In this document: piece after piece, positions 36,110 through 45,624 of the stretch
How positions within the stretch are numbered: the stretch's first letter is position 1
Layout: each line of letters opens with the position of its first letter
Source of the DNA: Streptomyces sp. XM4193
GTDB taxonomy: Bacteria > Actinomycetota > Actinomycetes > Streptomycetales > Streptomycetaceae
NCBI RefSeq assembly: GCF_023072595.1
Contig: NZ_JALLGK010000004.1
Span: forward strand, 310,001-374,000
DNA length: 64,000 nt
Direction: 5' to 3'
The notes under the pieces: model-generated
Database searches by the model: none
What the model was told of the DNA's origin: nothing
Seen by the model: only the letters and a program-made list of their open reading frames with translations
Program-made: the position numbers and the translations under genes

Positions 36110-36880
36110 TCAGCCGCGGGTGAGCCGCTTGCGGACGGTGCCCTCCTCGGCCGGTTCGGCCGGGGTGCGCGGTGCCGCGCAGGCCGGGCGGGTGACGTCG
36201 GCGACGAGCTCGACGACGTCCGGCCCGTACGCATGGGAGTTGACCACCTTCAGCAGGAGGCAGAAGGTGCCCTCCGGGCCGTGTTTGCGGCTCAGCCGAC
36301 GGTGTTGCCGTGCCAGGTAGCGGGTCGCGGCCTGGAGGGTTACGGGCCGCTGGCCGCAGGCGAGGAAGACCGGCCGGGTGTGTTCGCCCGCGGTGAGGCG
36401 GGCGAGGAGCACGTACTCCACCGCGCCGGGGTCCAGCTTGTAGTGCTCGGAGCCGATGACGAAGGTGCCGCGGTCCTGGCCCGACTCGGGGTCGGTGCTG
36501 ACCACGACGCCCGGCAGCAGCGACCGCAGATGCGCGGCCATCCGCCGGTTGGAGACCGGCGGTCCGAGGCAGAACTCCGTGCGTTCGCCGAAGCCCTGGT
36601 GGGCGGAGTCCGCCCAGACCACGCCCGCCTGCGCCCCGCACTCCTTTATCAGCGCGGACAGCTCCAGCAGCGCGAAGACCTCGGGCCTGGCCACCGCACC
36701 GTCGCTGCCGGCGTCGCGCCCGACCACCAGGGCCGTCTCGCTGTGGTCGGGCAGTCCGAAGAAGCGCTGCTTGCGCCGCCGGGCCCGGCGCAGGGCGGCG
36801 TTGCGGAGCAGCCAGCCGAGCAGGACGCCGAGCACGGCGGCGACGGCGAGGTGGGCGGGGTCGCGCAGCGAGTCGCTCAT
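36110..36880 (-). CDS. membrane-anchored protein of unknown function
   Basis: 256 residues. One N-terminal membrane segment (about 10-27, 'LAVAAVLGVLLGWLLRNAA') and a basic stop-transfer stretch are followed by a cytosolic domain with 'FGLPDHSETALVVGRDAGSDGAVARPEVFALLEL' and 'GPPVSNRRMAAHLRSLLPGVVV'. I do not recognise the family. ATG 36880 is preferred because the long upstream frame runs antisense to the nitrilase gene. Divergent from the pyrimidine-type operon. Confidence 0.7.
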   Translation of the reverse strand: MSDSLRDPAHLAVAAVLGVLLGWLLRNAALRRARRRKQRFFGLPDHSETALVVGRDAGSDGAVARPEVFALLELSALIKECGAQAGVVWADSAHQGFGERTEFCLGPPVSNRRMAAHLRSLLPGVVVSTDPESGQDRGTFVIGSEHYKLDPGAVEYVLLARLTAGEHTRPVFLACGQRPVTLQAATRYLARQHRRLSRKHGPEGTFCLLLKVVNSHAYGPDVVELVADVTRPACAAPRTPAEPAEEGTVRKRLTRG

Positions 36881-37243
36881 GGTGCGCGAGCCTAGAGCAG
36901 GACGCCCGAGGGTTCGATACCCCGGAACGTGCTGTCTGCCCGCACCGCCGCGCCCGGGCCCGCAGGGCGTCGTCGCCGCCAACCCCGGCCGGAGCAGGGG
37001 GACTTGCCGCCGCCCCGCGCACCGCTGATCCGACCACGCGGGTACCCGCTCGCCGCTCCGGCGCCGACGCGGCCATGGCCAATTCGGTGACGTTGCGCCG
37101 AACTGCTTGCGACGTAACGTGACGAGGCATACCGTCTCTTCCTCGCGCCGATCTACCCGCGTCTGGCAGGGGTGACGCCTTGGCGCCCGGGCGCGTGCGC
37201 CCCGGCGGGAGGCAGGGCTGACGCCCCGGCAAAGGAGCAGCTC
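36881..37243. promoter_or_regulatory. upstream region of the pyrimidine-type operon
   Basis: 363 bases without a gene. A TTGCGA (37107-37112) and CATACC (37128-37133) pair with about 15-16 nt spacing lies about 110 nt before the first start codon and is the best promoter candidate. Confidence 0.4.
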
Positions 37244-38161
37244 ATGACAGCAGTTGGCTCGGACCAAGACCCCACCCCCGGTCCTGCGCGGCCGGGATCG
37301 GCCGGGGAGAGCGGCGGCGCTCCCGCCGTCGTGCGTGCCGCACTCGTCCAGGCGACCTGGACCGGCGACACCGAATCGATGATCGCCAAGCACGAGGAGC
37401 ACACCCGCGAGGCGGCCCGACAGGGAGCCCGGGTGATGGGATTCCAGGAGGTCTTCAACGCCCCCTACTTCTGTCAGGTGCAGGACCCCGAGCACTACCG
37501 CTGGGCCGAGCCGGTGCCCGACGGCCCGACCGTCACCCGGATGTGCGCGCTCGCCCGGGAGACCTCGATGGTGCTGGTGGTGCCGGTCTTCGAAGTGGCG
37601 GACGCGGGCTTCTACTACAACACCGCCGTGGTGATCGACGCCGACGGCACCGTGCTGGGCAGCTACCGCAAGCACCACATTCCTCAGCTCAAGGGCTTCT
37701 GGGAGAAGTTCTACTTCCGTCCCGGCAACCTGGGTTGGCCGGTTTTCGACACGGCTGTCGGTCGGATCGGCGTCTACATCTGCTACGACCGGCACTTCCC
37801 CGAGGGCTGGCGCGCACTGGGACTGGCCGGCGCCCAGCTCGTCTACAACCCCTCGGCGACCTCCCGAGGTCTCTCCTCCCACCTGTGGCAGCTGGAGCAG
37901 CCGGCGGCCGCGGTCGCCAACGAGTACTTCGTCGCCGCGATCAACCGCGTCGGCGTCGAGGAGTACGGCGACAACGACTTCTACGGCACCAGCTACTTCG
38001 TCGACCCGCGCGGCCAGTTCGTGGGCGGTGTCGCCGACGACCGGTCCGAGCAACTCCTCGTGCGCGACCTGGACTTCGGCCTCCTCGACCGGGTCCGGCA
38101 GGAGTGGGCCTTCTACCGCGACCGCCGTCCCGACGCCTACGGAAACCTGGTGCAGCCATGA
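37244..38161 (+). CDS. nitrilase-superfamily amidohydrolase, probable beta-ureidopropionase
   Basis: 305 residues. Carbon-nitrogen hydrolase triad: Glu69 ('VMGFQEVF'), Lys143 ('YRKHHIP'), Cys180 ('IGVYICYDRHFPEGWR'). The long 'IPQLKGFWEKFYF' loop and the neighbouring hydantoinase point to N-carbamoyl-beta-alanine hydrolysis, the last step of reductive pyrimidine breakdown; N-carbamoyl-amino-acid or other amide substrates are alternatives. AAAGGAG precedes the ATG. Stop overlaps the aminotransferase start by 4 nt. Confidence 0.88.
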   Translation: MTAVGSDQDPTPGPARPGSAGESGGAPAVVRAALVQATWTGDTESMIAKHEEHTREAARQGARVMGFQEVFNAPYFCQVQDPEHYRWAEPVPDGPTVTRMCALARETSMVLVVPVFEVADAGFYYNTAVVIDADGTVLGSYRKHHIPQLKGFWEKFYFRPGNLGWPVFDTAVGRIGVYICYDRHFPEGWRALGLAGAQLVYNPSATSRGLSSHLWQLEQPAAAVANEYFVAAINRVGVEEYGDNDFYGTSYFVDPRGQFVGGVADDRSEQLLVRDLDFGLLDRVRQEWAFYRDRRPDAYGNLVQP

Positions 38162-39531
38162 CCGACACCGCCCCCACCAACGCCGGCCCCGACCGACCCG
38201 CCCCCGCGTACGGCACCCACCCCGGGCTGCACGACCGGCACCGTGCGGTGCTGCCGGAGTGGCTCTCCCTCTACTACGACCGTCCGATCGAGCTGGTCCA
38301 CGGTGAGGGCCGGCACGTCTGGGACTCCGAGGGACGTCGGTATCTGGACTTCTTCGGCGGCATCCTGACCACCATGACCGCGCACGCCCTGCCGGAGGTC
38401 ACCAAGGCGGTCAGCGAGCAGGCCGGCCGGCTCATCCACAGCTCGACCCTCTACCTCAACCGCCCCATGGTGGAACTGGCCGAACGCGTCGCGGCGCTCT
38501 CCGGCATCCCCGACGCCCGCGTCTTCTTCACCACCTCGGGCACCGAGGCGAACGACGCGGCGCTGCTGCTCGCCACCACCTTCCGCGGCTCCAACCAGAT
38601 CCTCGCGATGCGCAACAGCTACCACGGCCGTTCCTTCTCCACCGTGGGCATCACCGGCAACCGCTCCTGGTCGCCGACGAGCCTCTCTCCGCTCCAGACG
38701 CTCTACGTGCACGGCGGCGTACGGGGCAGCGGTCCCTTCGCGGAGCTGAGCGACGCCGCGTTCATCCAGGCGTGCGTCGAGGACCTGAGGGACATGCTCG
38801 CCCAGGGCGCCCGCGGCCCGGCCGCGCTGATCGCCGAACCGGTGCAGGGCGTCGGCGGTTTCACCGCGCCCCCGGACGGGCTGTACGCCGCGTTCCGCGA
38901 AGTCCTCGCCGAGCACGGGGTGCTGTGGATCAGCGACGAGGTGCAGACCGGCTGGGGCCGTACCGGCGAGCACTTCTGGGGCTGGCAGGCGCACGCGGCG
39001 GCCGGGCCGCCCGACATGCTCACCTTCGCCAAGGGCATCGGCAACGGCATGTCCATCGGCGGCGTCGTCGCCCGCGCGGAGGTCATGAACTGCCTGGACG
39101 GCAACTCCATCTCCACCTTCGGCGGCAGCCCGATCACCATGGCCGCCGGCAACGCCAACCTCGCACACCTCCTGGAGCACGACCTCCAGGGCAACGCCCG
39201 CCGGGTCGGCGGACTGCTCATCGAACGGCTGCGCGCGGCCACGGCCGGCCTGGACGTCGTGGTGGAGGTGCGCGGCCGTGGACTGATGATCGGCATCGAG
39301 CTGGACGGCCCCCGAGCCGCCGCCCGGGTGCTCGAACTCGCCCGCGAGGAGGGCCTGTTGATCGGCAAGGGCGGACTGACCGGCTCCGCGCTGCGGATCG
39401 CGCCGCCGCTCTCGCTGACCGTCGCCGAGGCCGAGGAGGGCGCGGCCGTACTGGAACGCGCCCTGCGCCGCGCGGAGTCCGAGCACGGCGGCACCGAGCA
39501 CGGCGCGTCCGAGCACGGCGGAAGGGGCTGA
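38158..39531 (+). CDS. class III PLP-dependent aminotransferase
   Basis: 457 residues. Class III fold with 'LDFFGGILTTM', 'FFTTSGTEANDAALLLA', 'NSYHGRSFSTVG', 'DEVQTGWGRTGEHFW' and the PLP Lys292 in 'TFAKGIGNGMS'. In this operon it probably transaminates beta-alanine or a related product to a semialdehyde. The C-terminal tail has short repeats (SEHGGTEHGASEHGG) absent from the catalytic core. Translationally coupled to the upstream nitrilase; the next gene starts 1 nt after its stop. Confidence 0.9.
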   Translation: MTDTAPTNAGPDRPAPAYGTHPGLHDRHRAVLPEWLSLYYDRPIELVHGEGRHVWDSEGRRYLDFFGGILTTMTAHALPEVTKAVSEQAGRLIHSSTLYLNRPMVELAERVAALSGIPDARVFFTTSGTEANDAALLLATTFRGSNQILAMRNSYHGRSFSTVGITGNRSWSPTSLSPLQTLYVHGGVRGSGPFAELSDAAFIQACVEDLRDMLAQGARGPAALIAEPVQGVGGFTAPPDGLYAAFREVLAEHGVLWISDEVQTGWGRTGEHFWGWQAHAAAGPPDMLTFAKGIGNGMSIGGVVARAEVMNCLDGNSISTFGGSPITMAAGNANLAHLLEHDLQGNARRVGGLLIERLRAATAGLDVVVEVRGRGLMIGIELDGPRAAARVLELAREEGLLIGKGGLTGSALRIAPPLSLTVAEAEEGAAVLERALRRAESEHGGTEHGASEHGGRG

Positions 39532-39532
39532 C

Positions 39533-40939
39533 ATGAGTCGTACGGTCATCAGCGGCGGACTGGTCATCACCGCCAACGAGGAGCTGGAGGCGGAGGTCCT
39601 GATCGAGGGCGAGCGGGTCGTCGCGCTCGCGGCCCGGGGCAGTGAGGTGGCCGACGGCTGGCGCGAGGGCGCGGCGCGGGTCATCGACGCCACGGACCGC
39701 TACGTCCTGCCCGGCGGGGTGGACGGCCACACCCACCTCGACTTCCCCTTCGGCGGCACCTTCTCCGCCGACACCTTCGAGACCGGCACCAGGGCCGCGG
39801 CCTGGGGCGGCACCACCACCATCGTCGACTTCGCCGTTCAGTCCCGCGGGCACGCGCTGCGCGAGGGGCTGGACGCCTGGCACGCCAAGGCCGAGGGCAA
39901 CTGCGCCGTCGACTACGGCTTCCACATGATCCTCTCCGAGGTCACCGACGGCACTCTCAAGGAGATGGACGGGCTGGTGGAGGAGGGGGTGACCTCCTTC
40001 AAGCTGTTCATGGCCTATCCGGGCGTCTTCTACAGCGACGACGGCCAGATCCTGCGGGCCATGCAACGCGGCGCCGACAACGGCGGGTTGATCATGATGC
40101 ACGCCGAGAACGGCATCGCGATCGACGTGCTCGCCGAGCAGGCCGTCGCCGCGGGCCGCACCGACCCCCGGTACCACGGCGAAGTGCGCAAGGTCCTGCT
40201 GGAGGCCGAGGCCACCCACCGCGCCATCCAGCTCTCCCGGGTCGCCGGCTGTCCGCTGTACGTCGTGCACGTCTCCGCCGCCGAGGCCGTCGCCGAGCTG
40301 GCGGCAGCGCGCGATCTGGGGCTGCCGGTGTTCGGCGAGACCTGTCCGCAGTACCTCTTCCTGTCCCTGGACAACCTGGCGGAACCCGACTTCGGCGGCG
40401 CCAAGTACGTCTGCTCCACCCCGCTGCGGCCCAGCGAGCACCAGGCCTCGCTCTGGCGCGGACTGCGCACCAACGACCTCCAGGTCGTCTCCACGGACCA
40501 CTGCCCGTTCTGCTTCAGCGGCCAGAAGGAGCTGGGACGCGGCGACTTCAGGAAGATCCCCAACGGCATGCCCGGCATCGAGCACCGGATGGACCTGCTC
40601 CACCAGGCAGTGGTGGAGGGCCACATCTCGCGGCGCCGCTGGGTCGACCTGGCCTGCGCGACCCCGGCCCGGATGTTCGGCCTCGCCGGCCGCAAGGGCA
40701 CCCTCGCACCGGGCGCCGACGCCGACGTTGTCATCTACGACCCGCGGGCCGAGCAGGTGCTCTCGGCCGACACCCACCACATGAACGTTGACTACTCCGC
40801 CTACGAGGGCAAGCGGATCACCGGCGCGGTGCGCACGGTGCTCTCCCGCGGCCGCGTGATCATCGACGACGGCCGCTACACGGGCTCCGCCGGCGACGGC
40901 CGCTATCTGCCCCGCGCGACCTGCCAGTACCTCGACTGA
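39533..40939 (+). CDS. dihydropyrimidinase / hydantoinase
   Basis: 468 residues. Cyclic-amidohydrolase metal site: His66 and His68 ('VDGHTHLDFPF'), carboxylated-Lys candidate Lys157 ('TSFKLFMAYPG'), 'MMHAEN', 'YVVHVSA', 'ETCPQYLFL', and the Asp of 'STDHCPFCF'. It opens the ring of dihydropyrimidines to N-carbamoyl-beta-amino acids, the substrate of the operon's nitrilase. Its length and the order of motifs match D-hydantoinases. Confidence 0.92.
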   Translation: MSRTVISGGLVITANEELEAEVLIEGERVVALAARGSEVADGWREGAARVIDATDRYVLPGGVDGHTHLDFPFGGTFSADTFETGTRAAAWGGTTTIVDFAVQSRGHALREGLDAWHAKAEGNCAVDYGFHMILSEVTDGTLKEMDGLVEEGVTSFKLFMAYPGVFYSDDGQILRAMQRGADNGGLIMMHAENGIAIDVLAEQAVAAGRTDPRYHGEVRKVLLEAEATHRAIQLSRVAGCPLYVVHVSAAEAVAELAAARDLGLPVFGETCPQYLFLSLDNLAEPDFGGAKYVCSTPLRPSEHQASLWRGLRTNDLQVVSTDHCPFCFSGQKELGRGDFRKIPNGMPGIEHRMDLLHQAVVEGHISRRRWVDLACATPARMFGLAGRKGTLAPGADADVVIYDPRAEQVLSADTHHMNVDYSAYEGKRITGAVRTVLSRGRVIIDDGRYTGSAGDGRYLPRATCQYLD

Positions 40940-40965
40940 ACCCGCCAGGACGACAGGAGCAACAG

Positions 40966-41994
40966 ATGGACTTCGGACTCGTCCTCCAGACCGACCCGCC
41001 CGGTTCGGCGACGGTCTCGCTGATGCGCCGTGCCGAGCGCAACGGCTTCACCCACGGCTGGACCTTCGACTCCGCGGTGCTGTGGCAGGAACCCTTCGTC
41101 ATCCACAGCCGCATCCTGGACCACACCGACCGTCTGAAGGTCGGCCCGATGGTCACCAACCCCGGCACCCGCAGCTGGGAGGTGACCGCCTCCACCTTCG
41201 CCACCCTCAACGAGATGTACGGCAACCGCACCGTCTGCGGCATCGGCCGCGGCGACTCCGCCATGCGGGTCGCGGGCCGCAGCCCGAACAACCTCCGCTC
41301 GCTCGGGGAGGCGATCACCGCCATCCGTGAACTGGCCGAGGGCCGCGAGGCGTTGGTCGACGGCCGACCGCTGACCATCCCCTGGGTCCGGAACGGCAGC
41401 CTCCCGGTCTGGATGGCCGCGTACGGCCCCAAGGCGCTCGCGCTCGCCGGACAGAAGGCGGACGGTTTCATCCTCCAGCTCGCCGACCCCTACCTCACCG
41501 AGTGGATGGTCCGCTCGGTGCGCGAAGCCGCCGCCGACGCGGGCCGCGACCCGGACTCCATCACGGTCTGCGTCGCCGCTCCCGCCTACCTCGGAGACGA
41601 TCTGGCCCACGCCCGCGAGCAGTGCCGCTGGTTCGGCGGCATGGTCGGCAACCACGTCGCCGACCTCGTCGCCCGCTACGGCGAGCACTCCTCGATGGTG
41701 CCCGAGGAGCTGACCGACTACATCAAACAGCGCAAGGGCTACGACTACAGCCACCACGGACGCGCCGGGAACCCGGACACCGCCTTCGTGCCGGACGAGA
41801 TCATCGACCGCTTCTGCCTGCTCGGCCCCGCGCAGGCACACATCGAGAAACTGCGACGGCTGCGCGACCTGGGCGTGGACCAGTTCGCGCTGTACGCGAT
41901 GCACGACGCCCGCGAGGAGGTCGTCGACGGCTACGGCCGCGACATCATCCCCGCACTCGACCCGCAGGGCACGGCGCCCGGTTCGACAGGCTGA
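40966..41994 (+). CDS. luciferase-like flavin/F420-dependent oxidoreductase
   Basis: 342 residues. LLM TIM-barrel motifs: N-terminal 'MDFGLVLQTDPPGSATVSLMRRAERNG'-region, 'TDRLKVGPMVTNPGTR', 'CGIGRGDSAMR', 'PVWMAAYGPKALALAGQKADGFI'. It resembles the F420-type group commonly found with hydantoinase and nitrilase genes in actinomycetes (TIGR03842-like). In this operon it could perform a redox step on the pyrimidine or hydantoin; no classical dihydropyrimidine dehydrogenase is in the window. Last gene of the four-gene operon; hairpin 42087-42115 follows. Confidence 0.87.
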   Translation: MDFGLVLQTDPPGSATVSLMRRAERNGFTHGWTFDSAVLWQEPFVIHSRILDHTDRLKVGPMVTNPGTRSWEVTASTFATLNEMYGNRTVCGIGRGDSAMRVAGRSPNNLRSLGEAITAIRELAEGREALVDGRPLTIPWVRNGSLPVWMAAYGPKALALAGQKADGFILQLADPYLTEWMVRSVREAAADAGRDPDSITVCVAAPAYLGDDLAHAREQCRWFGGMVGNHVADLVARYGEHSSMVPEELTDYIKQRKGYDYSHHGRAGNPDTAFVPDEIIDRFCLLGPAQAHIEKLRRLRDLGVDQFALYAMHDAREEVVDGYGRDIIPALDPQGTAPGSTG

Positions 41995-42390
41995 GCCGTA
42001 CGTCCGAGCCCACCCGGAGACGAACCGACCCGGCAGCTCGAACGGCCGCCGGCCGCCCCGCACCGCGGGCGCCCCCCAACAACCCCGCGGCCCGCGGCAG
42101 TCGACCGCGGGCCGCCGAGGGGCCCCGCCGGCGACGGCGGTTCGCGGGTCGGCCGCATCGGACGCGACAGCCACCGACCCCGACCGCGCCCGTCCGACGC
42201 CCGGGCCGCCCCGCCGCCCCGTCCCTGCCGTCCCGCCCCGGGGAACGTCCGCCCCGGGAGCGCCTGCGCCCCGTACTCCCCGCCGTCGGTCAGCGCGAGA
42301 CAGCGCCGCCGCTGGGCCCCGTGCGGCCGGGTCGGGCGCCCTTCCCGCCCGCCCGCGGGTGTGTCGGTGGGGCGTGTTTGTATGGGGCAC
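41995..42390. other. intergenic region after the pyrimidine-type operon
   Basis: 396 bases with a terminator hairpin at 42087-42115 and otherwise Arg/Pro-coding shadow frames. No supported gene. Confidence 0.5.
42087..42115 (+). terminator. terminator hairpin after LLM gene
   Basis: GCGGCCCGCGG (42087-42097) pairs with CCGCGGGCCGC (42105-42115) over a 7-nt loop, 92 nt after the operon's last stop. No U-tract, as usual in this GC-rich group. Confidence 0.6.
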
Positions 42391-43215
42391 ATGATCGATG
42401 AGGAGCTTGTCGTCGCAGTGGAGAAGGCCGTGCGCGAGGTCGCCGCCGCGGAGATCGTGCCGCGCTGGCGCAGGCTCGCGGCCCACGAGGTGATCGAGAA
42501 GAACGGCCCCCACGATCTGGTCACCGTCGCCGACCGCGAGGCGGAGGCACGGCTGACCGAGGTGCTGACGGCGCTGCTGCCGGGCTCCGTCGTCGTCGGC
42601 GAGGAGGCCGTCCATGCGGACCCGGCAAGCTATGCCGCCCTCGCCGGTGACGCCCCGGTGTGGATCGTCGACCCGGTCGACGGGACCCGGCAGTTCGTAC
42701 GGGGCGAGGACGGCTTCTGCACCCTGGTGGCGCTGGCGCACCGTGGCCGGCTGCTGGGTTCGTGGACGTACGCCCCCGCACGCGAGCAGTTCGCCACGGC
42801 GCGTCTGGGGCACGGCGCCCGGCTCAACGGCCGTGTGCTGACGGCCGGTTCGCCGCCGCCCGGAGCCGCGCTGCGAGTCGCCGTCTCCCACCCGGACTTC
42901 ACCGACGACCGACAGAAGCGCGCTCTGCTCGGGCTCTGGACCGAGGGCGTCGCGCCGCGCGCCTGCGGGTCGGCGGGGCTGGAGTATCTGGCGATCGCCA
43001 CCGGCGAGTTGGAGGCGACGGTGTTCTCCTGGGACAAGGCCTGGGACCACGCCGCCGGACTGCTGCTGGTGACCGAGGCGGGCGGCGTGCAGCGGACCGT
43101 CGCGGGGGAGCCGTACCGGGTCGACTCGGACGCCAACGCGCTGCCGTTCGGTGCGGCCGGTGACGAGCGAACACTGGAGCGTATTCTCTCCCTGCTGGCA
43201 GGTGCTGCCGGCTGA
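42391..43215 (+). CDS. inositol-monophosphatase-family phosphatase, probable histidinol-phosphatase
   Basis: 274 residues. FIG superfamily metal motifs: 'EKNGPHDLVTVADREAE', 'VVVGEEAV', 'WIVDPVDGTRQF' (DPVDGT) and 'WDKAWDHAAGLLLVTEAGG'. Actinobacterial members with this size often serve as HisN histidinol phosphatase; other sugar phosphates remain possible. ATG 42391 is chosen, with ATG 42382 as an alternative. It is followed 27 nt later by an FAD oxidoreductase on the same strand. Confidence 0.85.
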   Translation: MIDEELVVAVEKAVREVAAAEIVPRWRRLAAHEVIEKNGPHDLVTVADREAEARLTEVLTALLPGSVVVGEEAVHADPASYAALAGDAPVWIVDPVDGTRQFVRGEDGFCTLVALAHRGRLLGSWTYAPAREQFATARLGHGARLNGRVLTAGSPPPGAALRVAVSHPDFTDDRQKRALLGLWTEGVAPRACGSAGLEYLAIATGELEATVFSWDKAWDHAAGLLLVTEAGGVQRTVAGEPYRVDSDANALPFGAAGDERTLERILSLLAGAAG

Positions 43216-43242
43216 ACCTCCGTTCCCGAGGGGAGATCCACA

Positions 43243-44757
43243 GTGCCGTGGACGCGTGACGTCGTCGTGGTCGGAGCAGGTCCCAACGGCCTCACCGCGG
43301 CGGTGGAGTTGGCCCGACGAGGTCTCAGCGTCGAGCTCTTCGAGGCGCTCGGATCGATCGGCGGGGGAGCGCGCACCGAGGAGTTGACGCTCCCGGGGTA
43401 CCGGCACGATCCCTGCTCGGCGGTGCACCCGCTGGCGATCGGCTCGCCCGCCTTCGACACGATGCCGCTGGCCCGCCACGGGCTGCACTGGCTGCACCCC
43501 GAAGTGCCGATGGCCCACCCCTTCCCGGACGGCAGCGCGGCCGTCCTCTCGCGCTCCCTCGGCGAGACCGCGGCCTCGCTCGGCCCGCGGGACGCGGGTG
43601 CCTACCGCAGGCTGATCGGCCCGTACGTCGGCCGCTGGGAGACGGTGGCGGCGGACTTCATGAAGGTGCCCTGGGACGGGCTGCCCCGCGATCCGCTCAC
43701 CGTCGCGCGCTTCGGGCTGAGCGCGGTGCAGCCCGCCGCGTGGCTCGGCCGGCGCTTTCGCGACGAGAAGGCGCGCGCCCTGCTCAGCGGTCTGGCCGCG
43801 CACGCCATCACCCCGACCACCACCAACGCCACCGGCGGTATCGCGATGCTCTTCGCGCTCGCCGCGCACGAGCGCGGCTGGCCGATTCCGCGCGGCGGGT
43901 CCCAGTCGATCGTGGACGCACTCGCCGGTCATCTGCGGGAGTTGGGGGGCTCCATCCACACCGGCGTGGAGGTCCGGCGGCTGGACGAGCTGCCGCCGGC
44001 GAAGGCGTACGTGTTCGACACCTCGCCCACCGCGCTGGCGCGCATCGCCGGTCTCGGCAGGGCGTACGCCGGTTTCCGCTACGGCCCGTCCGCGTTCAAG
44101 ATCGACTATGCGATGGACGGTCCGATGCCCTGGACGTCCCGTGACGCCCGGCGCGCCGGCACGGTGCACATCGGACCGACCGACGGGGAGATCAGCGCCG
44201 CGCTGCGGGCGGTCAGCACCCACGGCAGGGCTCCGGACGCGCCGTTCCTCATCACCTCCCAGCCCACCCTGATCGACAGCACCCGGGCGCCCGAGGGCAA
44301 GCACACGTTCTGGGCGTACGGCCACGCGCCGAGCGGCTGGGACGGCGACCTCACCGAGGCGATCGAGCGCCAACTGGAGCGGTTCGCCCCGGGGTTCCGC
44401 GATCTGGTGCTCGCCCGTGCCACCGCGGGGCCGCCCCAACTCGCCGCGCGCAACGCCAACTACGTCGGCGGCGACATCGCCTGCGGCGCCTACTCCGGCC
44501 TCCAGACTCTGCTGCGCCCCCGGCTCGCCCGGGTCCCGTACGCCACCGCGCACCCGGCCGTCTTCCTCTGCTCGTCGGCGACCTGGCCGGGGCCCGGGGT
44601 GCACGGCATGTCCGGCCACAACGCGGCCAAGGCGGTGTGGCGCGCACTGCGCCGCCGCGGCGCCCTGGACGACGCGGGCCGGGGCCGCGCGCCGGTCGCA
44701 GCGAGCGGTGCCGCTCCCGGCGGTACGGCCGACGACCCGGCCGGTGGCGCGGGCTAG
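43243..44757 (+). CDS. FAD-dependent phytoene-desaturase-like oxidoreductase
   Basis: 504 residues. N-terminal dinucleotide-binding fold '[29 protein letters not shown]' with the glycine pattern and acidic end, then '[14 protein letters not shown]', and the C-terminal FAD motif region '[22 protein letters not shown]'. This is the CrtI/COG1233-like amine-oxidase group, but the substrate is not evident and no carotenoid genes are near. GTG start. The stop overlaps the stop of the opposite-strand Clp_N gene: both use the shared CTAG at 44754-44757. Confidence 0.85.
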   Translation: MPWTRDVVVVGAGPNGLTAAVELARRGLSVELFEALGSIGGGARTEELTLPGYRHDPCSAVHPLAIGSPAFDTMPLARHGLHWLHPEVPMAHPFPDGSAAVLSRSLGETAASLGPRDAGAYRRLIGPYVGRWETVAADFMKVPWDGLPRDPLTVARFGLSAVQPAAWLGRRFRDEKARALLSGLAAHAITPTTTNATGGIAMLFALAAHERGWPIPRGGSQSIVDALAGHLRELGGSIHTGVEVRRLDELPPAKAYVFDTSPTALARIAGLGRAYAGFRYGPSAFKIDYAMDGPMPWTSRDARRAGTVHIGPTDGEISAALRAVSTHGRAPDAPFLITSQPTLIDSTRAPEGKHTFWAYGHAPSGWDGDLTEAIERQLERFAPGFRDLVLARATAGPPQLAARNANYVGGDIACGAYSGLQTLLRPRLARVPYATAHPAVFLCSSATWPGPGVHGMSGHNAAKAVWRALRRRGALDDAGRGRAPVAASGAAPGGTADDPAGGAG

Positions 44758-45347
44758 TCCGCCTTCGCGGCCAGGTCCTCGAGGATCTGCGCCCGCAGCG
44801 TCGCCGGGTCTGTGCCGAACCGGCCGAGCAGCGCGGCCGTCCTGCGGTCCGCCTCGTCGAGCAGGCCGAGCAGCAGGTGCTCGGACCCGATCGACCGGTC
44901 GCCGCGGCGCACTGCCTCCCGCAGAGAGCACTCCAGCGCCTGCTTGGCCTCCCGGGTGAACGGGAGGTGCCCGGTGCCCGGCCGTCGCCTGCGGCGCAGC
45001 AGTCCCGTACGTCCGCGGCGTGGGGCCGGTTCCTCCAACGCGCCCGCTCCGAAGCTCTGTTCGGCCCGGCGGCGCACCTCCTCGACGTCGATGCCGAGCG
45101 AGGCCAGCGCCGCGGCGTCCTCCTGCGCCAGCGGGCCGCCGGGGGAGTCGAGAAGCGTCAGCTCCTCCCGGGCCGCCCGCTCGGTGACGCCGAGTCGCCG
45201 GAGAGCGGCCCGGCCGGGCAGTGTCGGGTCCTGAACCAGGGCGAGCAGCAGATGCTCGGTCCGGATCTCCTCCTGTCGCAGCTGCCGCGCGTTCTCCTGC
45301 GCGCGGACGACGGCCGCCCGGGCGGCCGGGGTGAACCGTTCGAACAT
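44754..45347 (-). CDS. Clp N-terminal-domain protein without ATPase
   Basis: 197 residues. Two Clp_N repeats: '[34 protein letters not shown]' (about 5-75) and '[34 protein letters not shown]' (about 118-190), joined by a basic linker. No AAA+ domain, so it may bind ClpC-like substrates or adaptors. Its ribosome site (AGGAGG) overlaps the end of the HTH gene, whose stop is 3 nt upstream; the two form a coupled pair. Confidence 0.86.
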   Translation of the reverse strand: MFERFTPAARAAVVRAQENARQLRQEEIRTEHLLLALVQDPTLPGRAALRRLGVTERAAREELTLLDSPGGPLAQEDAAALASLGIDVEEVRRRAEQSFGAGALEEPAPRRGRTGLLRRRRRPGTGHLPFTREAKQALECSLREAVRRGDRSIGSEHLLLGLLDEADRRTAALLGRFGTDPATLRAQILEDLAAKAD

Positions 45348-45350
45348 GGG

Positions 45351-45575
45351 TTACCTCCTGGAGTGCTTCTTGTGTACCGCCTGCCTGCTGACGCCCAGCG
45401 CCGCGCCGATCCGGTCCCAGGACCAGCCCTGGCGGCGGGCGTTGTCGACCTGGAGCGTTTCGAGGCGCTCGACCAGTCGTCGCAGCGCGGCGACGGCGTG
45501 CAGTCCGATCCGTGGGTCCTGGTGCAGGGCGGCGCCGGCGGCGTCGACCGCGTCCCGTGCTTCTGAGTCGGCCAT
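45351..45575 (-). CDS. small helix-turn-helix protein
   Basis: 74 residues. A C-terminal HTH reads 'RRQGWSWDRIGAALGVSRQAVHKKHSRR', like a sigma-70 region 4 or AsnC-type recognition motif. The ATG at 45575 is preferred to the 45599 start, because promoter-like DNA lies directly before it. It probably regulates itself and the coupled Clp_N gene via the TGTCAAC palindromes upstream. Confidence 0.82.
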   Translation of the reverse strand: MADSEARDAVDAAGAALHQDPRIGLHAVAALRRLVERLETLQVDNARRQGWSWDRIGAALGVSRQAVHKKHSRR

Positions 45576-45579
45576 GAGT

Positions 45580-45624
45580 GTCAATGTAGGTTGACGCACG
45601 GCGCACTGTCAACGGTGGTTGACA
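45580..45624 (-). promoter_or_regulatory. promoter of the HTH/Clp_N operon with two operator palindromes
   Basis: On the minus strand TTGACA, 18-nt spacer and TACATT lie 7 nt before the ATG, so the message would be nearly leaderless. Two inverted repeats overlap it: GTCAATGTAGGTTGAC (45580-45595) and TGTCAACGGTGGTTGACA (45607-45624). The second has perfect 7-bp arms. A further GTTGACA half-site is at 45698-45704. Confidence 0.6.

Noticed and set aside
36881..38053. Upstream extension of the 256-residue membrane protein frame
   Set aside because: Antisense to the nitrilase gene; the ATG at 36880 directly precedes a membrane segment and ends the conserved-looking part.
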